A DNA stretch of 64,000 nt from Bacteroidia bacterium (GTDB lineage: Bacteria > Bacteroidota > Bacteroidia > Palsa-965). Shown one piece after another: positions 25,762 through 33,361 of the stretch; position 1 is the first letter of the stretch, and each line of letters begins with the position of its first letter. The stretch lies in the NCBI GenBank assembly GCA_023151315.1, contig JAKLJE010000004.1, positions 1-64,000 on the forward strand. The letters run 5' to 3'. A program made the position numbers and the translations under genes. The notes below the pieces were generated by a model that had not been told where the DNA came from, did no database searches, and saw only the letters and a program-made list of their open reading frames with translations.

Positions 25762-27177
25762 GTGAATCACGCTGATCTGATTTTACGGGAATTAAAGTTT
25801 ACGCCAACGGCGGGACAGGCTGAAGCGATCAGCAATTTTGTGCGGTTTCTGCAACACCCTGATCCCAGAGCGATTTTTATTCTCCGTGGATACGCCGGAA
25901 CCGGTAAGACAACTCTGATCAGTGCATTGGTGCGGGCATTGCCGAAGTTTCGTATGAAAAGCATTCTGCTTGCGCCAACAGGTCGTGCGGCGAAAGTCAT
26001 ATCGAATTATTCCGGCAAGCAGGCTTTCACGATACATCGCAAGATTTACAGAACCGGCACTGCTGATGAAGGATTCGTAAGCTTGCAGGGCAATGCGAAC
26101 ATTGATACCGTTTTTATTGTTGATGAAGCTTCCATGATCGGAGAAGGCGGCAGCGATCGTTTGCAAAACGGAACAAATCTGCTGGAGGATTTGTTCACGT
26201 ACGTGAATCAGGGAGAGAATTGCAAATTGTTACTGGTGGGTGATACCGCTCAGTTACCACCGGTCGGATTGAGTAATTCTCCTGCATTGGATCCTGCTTA
26301 TCTGAAACGACTTTTCCGTGTTCCGGTTGGAATGACGGAGTTGACAGAAGTAATGCGACAGGAACTTGACTCAGGTGTGCTTTTGAATGCGACACGTTTG
26401 CGATTATCCATTGCGGAAGATTCGAAACAGTTTCCGGAGTTTCAGTTGGCAGGCTACGAGGATTTGATTCGCGTTTCGGGCGCTGACCTGATTGATGCGC
26501 TGGAAGAGTCATACAGGAAAAACGGAGCAGATGAAACGATTGTAATCTGCAGATCCAATAAACGGGCGAATCTGTATAATCAACAGATCAGAGCCAGAAT
26601 CCGTTGGCAGGAAGATGAGATTTCCATTGGGGATCACATCATGATCGTCAAGAACAATTACTATTGGTTGCCGAAGGAGTCGCGCGCCGGTTTCATCGCT
26701 AATGGCGATACAGCTGAAATTGTTGCGATCCGGAAATATTACACTGTACACGGATTCCGTTTTGCGGATGTAACCATTCGTTTGCTTGATTATCCCGAAG
26801 AAGCGGAATTTGATGCACGTATCATTCTGGATACATTAACGGCAGAATCTCCGGCACTTACAGCTGCTCAGCAGCAACAATTATTTGAGAGCGTGGCGGC
26901 GGATTATGCAGATGCGGGTTCAAAAGGCGCGATTTATCGCAAGATGAAGGAAGATCCTTTTTTCAATGCGTTACAGGTGAAGTTTGCGTATGCGGTTACA
27001 TGTCACAAAGCGCAGGGCGGTCAATGGAACACGGTGTTTATTGAGCAGGGTTACATCACCGAAGAAATGATTAATTCCGACTTCCTCCGGTGGCTTTATA
27101 CTGCTCTTACTCGTGCTACTTCCAGAGTGTATCTCATCAATTTTAACAAGGAATTCTTCGGGGAAACGGGAGATTAG
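25762..27177 (+). CDS. RecD2-like AAA ATPase / DNA helicase with UvrD-type C-terminus
   Basis: 471 aa starting at a GTG (MNHADLILRE); the next in-frame Met lies beyond the Walker A motif, so the GTG is required. Superfamily 1 motifs appear in order: a Q-motif region (FTPTAGQAEAI), Walker A GYAGTGKT (43-50), Walker B VFIVDEASMIG, motif III LLVGDTAQLPPVG, and a C-terminal UvrD_C_2 part with VTCHKAQGGQWNTVFIEQG and LYTALTRATSRVYLINF. It probably unwinds or remodels DNA during repair; the exact role in this phylum is not established. It is divergent from the DUF3822 gene. Confidence 0.93.
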   Translation: MNHADLILRELKFTPTAGQAEAISNFVRFLQHPDPRAIFILRGYAGTGKTTLISALVRALPKFRMKSILLAPTGRAAKVISNYSGKQAFTIHRKIYRTGTADEGFVSLQGNANIDTVFIVDEASMIGEGGSDRLQNGTNLLEDLFTYVNQGENCKLLLVGDTAQLPPVGLSNSPALDPAYLKRLFRVPVGMTELTEVMRQELDSGVLLNATRLRLSIAEDSKQFPEFQLAGYEDLIRVSGADLIDALEESYRKNGADETIVICRSNKRANLYNQQIRARIRWQEDEISIGDHIMIVKNNYYWLPKESRAGFIANGDTAEIVAIRKYYTVHGFRFADVTIRLLDYPEEAEFDARIILDTLTAESPALTAAQQQQLFESVAADYADAGSKGAIYRKMKEDPFFNALQVKFAYAVTCHKAQGGQWNTVFIEQGYITEEMINSDFLRWLYTALTRATSRVYLINFNKEFFGETGD

Positions 27178-27184
27178 TGACCAA

Positions 27185-27255
27185 AATACCTAAATCAGGG
27201 TATGGGAATACCTGTGATTAGGTATTGATACTGATTGGCGATGGAAACAATTTTG
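27185..27255 (+). promoter_or_regulatory. Promoter and repeat operator of the TonB receptor gene
   Basis: TTG (27225-27227), 20 nt, then CAATTTTG (27248-27255; 7 of 8 to TAnnTTTG), 19 nt before the ATG. The heptamer AATACCT occurs at 27185-27191 and 27207-27213 (22 nt apart) and inverted as AGGTATT at 27220-27226, overlapping the -33 element. AATACCTAA (27185-27193) and TTAGGTATT (27218-27226) form a perfect 9-bp inverted repeat. A repressor binding here would block the -33 contact. Confidence 0.55.
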
Positions 27256-27274
27256 CATCATCAATAATCAGCAT

Positions 27275-29641
27275 ATGAATCACATCAGAAATTTCGTTGT
27301 TTGTCTGTTACTTCTTCTCGCATTCACAGCACAAGCCGCAACTATAAAAGGAACTGTTAAGGACAAGGCGAACGGTACACCGATTTTCGGCGCGTTGGTT
27401 TATTCAGGAACGCACGGCGCATATACCGATCAGGACGGAAACTTCCGGATTGAGAATGTTAATCCGGGAACGTATTGGTTTCAGATTCGTCTGATGGGTT
27501 ATAGTGCTGACAGTGTTAAAGCAGAAGTAGCACGAGAAACCGAATTGGTATTGTTGGGTGAAGTAATGCTGGCAGAATCGCCGGGAGGAATTTCTGATCC
27601 GGTTGTCATTTCCGATTATTACACGAATCGTCCGGCGCAGCGTTTGACGGATATAGACGGAACTGTGATCAATTCCGGAAAGAAGAATGACGTGATTATG
27701 ATTGCGCAGACGGACGCCAATGTGGTTTTGAGTAACCCGCGTCAGCTGTTTGCGCGAGTTCCCGGAATCAATGTTTGGGAGAACGACGGAACCGGAACCG
27801 GCATTTCAATCGGAACTCGAGGATTAAGTCCGAACCGTTCATGGGAGTTCAATCTTCGTCAGAACGGATATGATATAGCGTCTGATCCTGTTGGTTATCC
27901 TGAAGCTTATTTCGTTCCGCCAATGGAAGGCGTTGAGAGTATTGAAATCCTGCGTGGTGCTTCTGCATTACAATACGGTTCACAGTTCGGAGGAATGGTG
28001 AATTACCGCATGAAAAAAGCTCCGGACGACAAGCCAATTCAGGCAGAAGTTTCACTCACCGGCGGAAGCTACGGAATGATGAATACGTTCGCTTCTTTGG
28101 GAGGCACAAAAGGTAAAATCAGCTACTACGGTTATTACAATTACCGTCGTGCAGATGGCTGGAGAGAGAACACTGCATATTTCAATAACAACGGTTTCGC
28201 TTCATTGACTTATCGTCCGACAGAAAAAATGATGATAGGATTGGAGTATACCGGAATGTATTACATTCTTCAGCAGCCGGGCGGATTAACAGATTCCATG
28301 TTCAAAGCAAATGCCCGCGAATCTGTTCGTGAACGCAACTGGTTCTCTATTCGCTGGAATATGCCTGCATTCAATTTCCGTTACGAATTCAATAATCATT
28401 TGATGACAGAAGTGAAAGCGGTTGCGATCATGAGTGAACGTAATAGTGTTGGTTACACAGGAACTCCGAACACAGCCGACAACATGGGGCAACGTACAGT
28501 GGATCGCGATTATTACACCAACTTCGGTGCTGAATGGCGCAACATCTGGAAATACAATCTTTTCGGAGAAGAGCGTTCAGCACTTTCTTTCGGTGCGAGA
28601 TTTTATCAGGGACACACCGATCGTAAACAAGGAAAAGGAACGGACGGTTCTGATGCGGAGTTTATTTTTGCCAATCCGGATAACATGGCTCGCGATCTGG
28701 ATCTGAATTCACAAAACGTGGCGTTCTTCGCTGAGAATCTTTTCCGTATCGGAAAGAAACTGAAAGTGTCGCCGGGTGTGCGTTATGAAATGATCATGAC
28801 TTCTGCGGAAGGAATTCCGGCAGTGAAAAAAGAAGAACGCAATTATAACTTCCCTTTGTTCGGTGTTGCCGGTGAATATCAATTGCCATTCGGAATCAAT
28901 CTTTACGGAAACTGGTCACAATCGTATCGTCCTGTTACGTTCAGTGAACTATGGACCACCAACGCTGCGTTGATCATCGACCCGAATATTACGGCGTCAA
29001 AAGGATGGAGCAGTGATGCAGGAATTCGCGGAAGCTATCACAACGCCTTGTATTATGATATCAGCACTTTCTTTATGCAGATTGAAGGCCGCATCGGTGA
29101 TGTGACCGTAACAGACGACTCAGGCAACAGCATTCTTATGCGTACCAACGCGGGCAACAGCAAGCACACCGGCGTAGAAGCATATGTTGATATTCATCCT
29201 TTGCAGTTTTTCAGCTGCGGGAACAAGTTCGGCGACTTCGGTTTGTTCAGTTCCGTGAGCTACACAGAAGCGTATTATACAGAAGGATCGAATATCGGGA
29301 AACGTGTTGAGTATGCGCCACGCTGGACAGTAAGAAGCGGATTGTCGTACCAATACCGCCGTTTGTCAACTACTTTCACATGGACATACAACGATGGCGT
29401 GTATTCAGATGCGAAGAATACAGTTTCATCAACTTCTGGAACATCAGGATGGATTCCTTCTTACAACGTGCTGGATTGGTCGGTGACCTGCAAACTCCCG
29501 AAGAACTTCGCAGTCAAGGGATCGCTGAACAACATCGCTAACAACATGTACTTTACACGTCGTGCCGGCGGCTATCCCGGTCCCGGAATCATTCCTTGCG
29601 ATGGAAGAACTTTTGCTGTTACACTTTCAGCCAAATTCTAA
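27275..29641 (+). CDS. TonB-dependent outer-membrane receptor (FecA-like)
   Basis: 788 aa with a signal peptide (MNHIRNFVVCLLLLLAFTAQA). A carboxypeptidase-like regulatory domain is at about 22-100 (IKGTVKDKANGTPIFGALVY, GAYTDQDGNFRIENVNPG). The plug is at about 120-260 (RQLFARVPGINVWENDGTG, VESIEILRGASALQYGSQFG), followed by a 22-strand-type barrel ending FAVTLSAKF. It imports an iron chelate or similar solute across the outer membrane with TonB energy. The plug resembles the Fe(III)-dicitrate receptor group; the ligand is not determined. The promoter region bears a triple heptamer repeat, so regulation by a metal- or ligand-sensing repressor is plausible. Confidence 0.93.
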   Translation: MNHIRNFVVCLLLLLAFTAQAATIKGTVKDKANGTPIFGALVYSGTHGAYTDQDGNFRIENVNPGTYWFQIRLMGYSADSVKAEVARETELVLLGEVMLAESPGGISDPVVISDYYTNRPAQRLTDIDGTVINSGKKNDVIMIAQTDANVVLSNPRQLFARVPGINVWENDGTGTGISIGTRGLSPNRSWEFNLRQNGYDIASDPVGYPEAYFVPPMEGVESIEILRGASALQYGSQFGGMVNYRMKKAPDDKPIQAEVSLTGGSYGMMNTFASLGGTKGKISYYGYYNYRRADGWRENTAYFNNNGFASLTYRPTEKMMIGLEYTGMYYILQQPGGLTDSMFKANARESVRERNWFSIRWNMPAFNFRYEFNNHLMTEVKAVAIMSERNSVGYTGTPNTADNMGQRTVDRDYYTNFGAEWRNIWKYNLFGEERSALSFGARFYQGHTDRKQGKGTDGSDAEFIFANPDNMARDLDLNSQNVAFFAENLFRIGKKLKVSPGVRYEMIMTSAEGIPAVKKEERNYNFPLFGVAGEYQLPFGINLYGNWSQSYRPVTFSELWTTNAALIIDPNITASKGWSSDAGIRGSYHNALYYDISTFFMQIEGRIGDVTVTDDSGNSILMRTNAGNSKHTGVEAYVDIHPLQFFSCGNKFGDFGLFSSVSYTEAYYTEGSNIGKRVEYAPRWTVRSGLSYQYRRLSTTFTWTYNDGVYSDAKNTVSSTSGTSGWIPSYNVLDWSVTCKLPKNFAVKGSLNNIANNMYFTRRAGGYPGPGIIPCDGRTFAVTLSAKF

Positions 29642-29660
29642 AGTGGGTTGGTTTTGCAAT

Positions 29661-29686
29661 AAAAGGGAGGCGAGAGTCTCCCTTTT
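29661..29686 (+). terminator. Intrinsic terminator after the TonB receptor gene
   Basis: AAAAGGGAG (29661-29669) pairs perfectly with CTCCCTTTT (29678-29686), 20 nt past the stop. Confidence 0.88.
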
Positions 29687-29737
29687 AACATTTAGGGCTA
29701 CTTATCAACAAAAAAATATCATGCGTTCCCTTGTCCT

Positions 29738-29745
29738 TACTTTTG
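29738..29745 (+). promoter_or_regulatory. -7 box TACTTTTG of the MFS gene
   Basis: Perfect TAnnTTTG, then GTACGC and the ATG at 29752. No TTG at -33 spacing. Its position argues against the in-frame TTG at 29731 as a start. Confidence 0.5.
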
Positions 29746-29751
29746 GTACGC

Positions 29752-31068
29752 ATGCTACAAAAAGGAGATCCGAAAGTAATCCGCGCCTGGACATTCTACG
29801 ACTGGGCCAATTCAGTTTATCCGCTTGTAATATCATCGGCAATATTTCCGATCATGTACGAGAAGACAACCAGCATCAAGGATGCGGTTAACGGACAAAC
29901 TGTTTATGATACAGTTTCATTCTTCGGAATGGAATTCAAGAATACGGAGTTCTACGCTTATCTCGTTTCACTGTCATACATCGTTGTTGCCTTGGTTGCG
30001 CCCATCCTTTCAGGAATCGCAGATGCAACGGGTAATAAGAAACGATTCCTTCAGTTCTTCTGTTTTCTCGGGGCAATTTCCAGTGCCTTGTTGTATTTCT
30101 TTCATCCGGATAACGGAGGAAACGATTTTACACCGTATCATCTCGGGATGACAATAGTTCCGCTTTTCTTCGCGAGTATAGGCTATTGGGGGAGTTTGGT
30201 TTATTATAACGCGTATCTGCCTGAGATTGCAGAGCCGGCGGATCACGATCGAATCAGTGCTCGCGGATTTTCTATGGGCTATTTCGGAAGTGCGCTACTA
30301 CTGATTGCTATTCTTGTTCTTACTCAGTTTACAGGTTTGCTTCCGATCAAAACTGCATTTCCGCTCGTAGGATTGTGGTGGATTGGTTTTGCAATGATTA
30401 CGTTCCGTCGATTGCCGAACAACGTCTACAATCGTAAAGTAAGCGGAAGTATTATCCGTCAAGGCTACAAAGAACTCGGTAAAGTTTGGGCTGATATTAA
30501 AACCAGATTACAGCTGCGCAGATATCTCGCAAGTTACTTTATGTTCAACATGGCGGTGCAAACCGTGATGATCATGGCAACGGCGTTTGCCAACAAAGAA
30601 GTTCGTGGCATTCAAACTCAGGATCTGATCATCAGTATTCTTTTAATTCAGTTTTTAGGAATTGCAGGAGCATTCCTATTTTCGTCAGTATCGAAAAAAA
30701 TCGGAAATCTGAAAACACTTGCGATTGCGATTGTTGTCTGGATTATTCTTTGTGCAGCTGTTTACTTCCTGGTGTATTTGCCATGGCAGTTTTATATCGC
30801 AGCAGCAATCGTAGGATTGGTGATGGGCGGCATTCAGGCTATGGCACGTTCCACTTATTCGAAGATGCTTCCTGAAACAGAAGATCACGCTTCTTATTTC
30901 AGCTTCTTTGATGTGAGTGAAAAAATCGGATTGGCGCTCGGAACATTTACGTTCGGATTAATTGAAGGATTGGCCGACATCAGAACATCTGTTCTTGCAT
31001 TGATCGTATTTTTCCTTCTCGGATTTGTATTGTTACTGCGCGTCCCTAAAAATGAATTGGTGAAGTAG
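29752..31068 (+). CDS. MFS transporter, UMF1/Atg22-like family
   Basis: 438 aa with about 12 hydrophobic segments. The start MLQKGDPKVIRAWTFYDWAN and the following SVYPLVISSAIFPIMY are hallmarks of the UMF1 (Atg22-like effluxer) family, as is the loop QKEVRG-like sequence ANKEVRGIQTQDLIIS. The family is thought to export amino acids or related solutes in yeast vacuoles; the bacterial substrate is unknown. The next gene follows after 12 nt, so the MFS, CCG-domain and DinB genes probably form one transcript. Confidence 0.9.
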   Translation: MLQKGDPKVIRAWTFYDWANSVYPLVISSAIFPIMYEKTTSIKDAVNGQTVYDTVSFFGMEFKNTEFYAYLVSLSYIVVALVAPILSGIADATGNKKRFLQFFCFLGAISSALLYFFHPDNGGNDFTPYHLGMTIVPLFFASIGYWGSLVYYNAYLPEIAEPADHDRISARGFSMGYFGSALLLIAILVLTQFTGLLPIKTAFPLVGLWWIGFAMITFRRLPNNVYNRKVSGSIIRQGYKELGKVWADIKTRLQLRRYLASYFMFNMAVQTVMIMATAFANKEVRGIQTQDLIISILLIQFLGIAGAFLFSSVSKKIGNLKTLAIAIVVWIILCAAVYFLVYLPWQFYIAAAIVGLVMGGIQAMARSTYSKMLPETEDHASYFSFFDVSEKIGLALGTFTFGLIEGLADIRTSVLALIVFFLLGFVLLLRVPKNELVK

Positions 31069-31080
31069 AATTTCAGAATT

Positions 31081-31803
31081 ATGATTGTTGATTTATTTAT
31101 TCCGTGTTTCATTGATCAGTTTTATCCTGATGTGGCAATGAACATGATAAAAGTTTTGGAACGTGTTGGCTGCGGTGTAAATTATAATCACGAGCAAACC
31201 TGTTGCGGTCAACCTGCGTTCAACGCCGGTTATTGGGATCATTGCCGTGAAGTAGGAGAGAAGTTCGTGAAGGAATTTCAGAACGATCGTTATATCGTTT
31301 CTCCATCAGCATCTTGTCCCGGATTCGTAAAACATAACTACGATGAAATGTTTGCGAATTCCGTTCTGCATAATCAGTTCCGTCAGGTTCAGAAAAACAT
31401 GTTTGAGTTTTCTGATTTTCTGGTGAACGTATTGAAGATAACGGATCTTGGCGCGCGACTCGACGGCACAGCGGTGTTTCATGATTCATGCAGCGGTTTG
31501 CGCGAATATGGAATTCATCGTGAGCCTCGCGTGTTGCTTTCCAAAGTACGCGGTCTCGAATTGCGGGAGATGAAAGACAGTGATGTGTGCTGCGGTTTCG
31601 GCGGACAGTTCAGTGTGCGTCATGAAAGCGTTGCTGTAGGCATGGCGGAACAAAAACTGAAGAATGCGGAGGAAACAGGCGCAGAGTATATCATTTCTAC
31701 TGATATGTCGTGTCTGATGCATTTGCAAGGATTCATTGCGAAGCAGCAAAAGCCCGTTAAAATAATGCACCTCGCTGATGTACTTGCCAGCGGATGGGAA
31801 TAG
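31081..31803 (+). CDS. Two-CCG-domain Fe-S oxidoreductase subunit (LutA/YkgE-like)
   Basis: 240 aa with two cysteine-rich domains. The first has YNHEQTCCGQPAFNAGYWDH and SPSASCPGFVKHNYDEMF; the second has HDSCSGLREYGIHRE, SDVCCGFGGQFSV and STDMSCLMHLQGF. In lactate utilisation, LutA-type subunits act with LutB and LutC to oxidise L-lactate, the CCG domains binding an Fe-S cluster. No lutB or lutC is adjacent, so the pathway here is uncertain; partners may be elsewhere. Confidence 0.9.
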   Translation: MIVDLFIPCFIDQFYPDVAMNMIKVLERVGCGVNYNHEQTCCGQPAFNAGYWDHCREVGEKFVKEFQNDRYIVSPSASCPGFVKHNYDEMFANSVLHNQFRQVQKNMFEFSDFLVNVLKITDLGARLDGTAVFHDSCSGLREYGIHREPRVLLSKVRGLELREMKDSDVCCGFGGQFSVRHESVAVGMAEQKLKNAEETGAEYIISTDMSCLMHLQGFIAKQQKPVKIMHLADVLASGWE

Positions 31804-31807
31804 AATC

Positions 31808-32305
31808 ATGAAGAAAATAATTCAGCAGTATACCGATTACAATGTCTGGGGTAATACTCAGATACTGAAGTTTCTTTCACTGCAGGATCGCGCTGTGCTT
31901 GATATAGAAACACATAGCAGTTTTCCGACAATCAGGAAAACACTTTTTCACATAGCAGATGCGCAGCACATTTGGTATGAAAGAATGATTGGTAGATCAC
32001 CTGCAGACTGGCCGAGTAAATCCATGTTACCGGATGAAGTTTTCTCAAGCATTGAAAATACATCCGTGAAGTTTGCAGAACTGGTTGCAGGTAAAGACGA
32101 GAATTTTCTCAATGCTGAATGTAGTTTCAATTCTCTTGACGGGACAGAATATTCAGAGACGAACGCAAGCATCATCATGCATTGCATGAATCACAGTACG
32201 TTTCATCGTGGTCAACTCATTACGATGTTCCGCGCTTTGGGTCTGGAAGGTAAAATGCCGAGGACTGATTTGATTGCGTATTTGCGCGAGAACGGTAAAA
32301 AATAG
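31808..32305 (+). CDS. DinB-family protein
   Basis: 165 aa from the ATG at 31808 (MKKIIQQYTDYNVWGNTQIL), 4 nt after the preceding stop. The four-helix DinB/YfiT fold is indicated by the three metal-ligand histidines: TLFHIADAQHIWYERM early, and HCMNHSTFHRGQLITMFRAL near the end. Members are metal-dependent, often thiol-transferase-like enzymes; the substrate is unknown. Confidence 0.88.
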   Translation: MKKIIQQYTDYNVWGNTQILKFLSLQDRAVLDIETHSSFPTIRKTLFHIADAQHIWYERMIGRSPADWPSKSMLPDEVFSSIENTSVKFAELVAGKDENFLNAECSFNSLDGTEYSETNASIIMHCMNHSTFHRGQLITMFRALGLEGKMPRTDLIAYLRENGKK

Positions 32306-32376
32306 TACGCGGATTTGGCGGATGAAGCGGATTTAAAGGGGCTGAATTAATCCGGGGAACGTGATCAATTTCTGTT

Positions 32377-33249
32377 CTACAACAGAGTATAATTTTTGTA
32401 TTCACCGATGCGAGCGCCGGTGATTCTTTCCCACCACATCAGAAATTTCATTTTCATTCCCCATTTTTTCTGAGTAGGATCGAAACTGAATTTCCAGTTC
32501 ATTTTGTTGATGCGGTTCTGCATCACAGCAGGATGTGTTCCCTGAAATTTCGCGAGTGAATCAATCTGAGAATAATCGAATTCATTCACCTGCGGAATAT
32601 TCTTTTTCATCCATTCGTCATCGTGCCACATCTTGTGAAACGATTGCTGCTTGGCTTGTTGTGCTTCAGGAGGTTTTACCCAACCGTAATGATACACAGA
32701 AGCATCTATAGCTTTTACTTTCAGTTTGGAATTGTCTTTATGCCGAAATCCTTGCGCGTCTTTGTAAGAACGAATCGTCTTGTTCTTACGAACAATTCGA
32801 ATTTCGTTTCTGTACCATTTGCGTGAATCACCAACGTAATCGTATGAACCGTAGAAATGTGTGTAATTGAAAAGCAATCCTTCCACGTTCCGTTCGTCTT
32901 TCCATTGCTGCATGCCTGCTTTGATCGCCGGATGAAATTTCTCGTGAATTACTTCATCACCCTGAATGTAAAAACACCAATCTGCTTTTTCGGAAATGGC
33001 GTCATATGCTTTGTTGGTTTCATCGGCTAATACTTTGCCGCCTTCACGCAGTGAATCATCCCAAACCGTTTCTACAATACGGATTTTCGGATCTGCTATT
33101 CCACGAATCAAATCCAATGTTGCATCATCCGATTTGCCAACGGCAATTACGAATTCATCACACAGAGGCAGAATGGATGTAATCGCCTCCACGATCGGAT
33201 AATCGTACTTGATGGCATTGCGGACGATGGAGAAACCGGAAACGAACAT
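32377..33249 (-). CDS. Family 2-like glycosyltransferase
   Basis: 290 aa. The start MFVSGFSIVRNAIKYDYPI and ILPLCDEFVIAVGKSDDATL are typical of GT-A glycosyltransferases that open with a nucleotide-sugar-binding strand. The central WCFYIQGDEVIHEKFHPAI supplies the DxD-like acidic motif (GDEV). No membrane segment, so it is cytosolic or peripheral. It probably adds a sugar to a glycan or lipid. No other glycan genes are adjacent. The stop of DinB (+) is 72 nt away. Confidence 0.85.
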   Translation of the reverse strand: MFVSGFSIVRNAIKYDYPIVEAITSILPLCDEFVIAVGKSDDATLDLIRGIADPKIRIVETVWDDSLREGGKVLADETNKAYDAISEKADWCFYIQGDEVIHEKFHPAIKAGMQQWKDERNVEGLLFNYTHFYGSYDYVGDSRKWYRNEIRIVRKNKTIRSYKDAQGFRHKDNSKLKVKAIDASVYHYGWVKPPEAQQAKQQSFHKMWHDDEWMKKNIPQVNEFDYSQIDSLAKFQGTHPAVMQNRINKMNWKFSFDPTQKKWGMKMKFLMWWERITGARIGEYKNYTLL

Positions 33250-33312
33250 AATTGCAAATGAAGCATAAAAGTACGCAAATCATAATTCAATTATGGCCGG
33301 GCTGAAAACATC

Positions 33313-33340
33313 AAAGGGAAGACCTTCCGATCTTCCCTTT
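33313..33340 (-). terminator. Intrinsic terminator after the 628-aa SBBP protein gene
   Basis: AAAGGGAAGA (33313-33322) and TCTTCCCTTT (33331-33340), a perfect 10-bp stem, 22 nt past the stop at 33362. Confidence 0.88.
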
Positions 33341-33361
33341 TCAATTTGGGGTTTTACTGTT

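Noticed and set aside
31081-31803. Complete lactate-utilisation (lutABC) operon
   Set aside because: Only the CCG-domain subunit is present; neighbours are an MFS transporter and a DinB protein.
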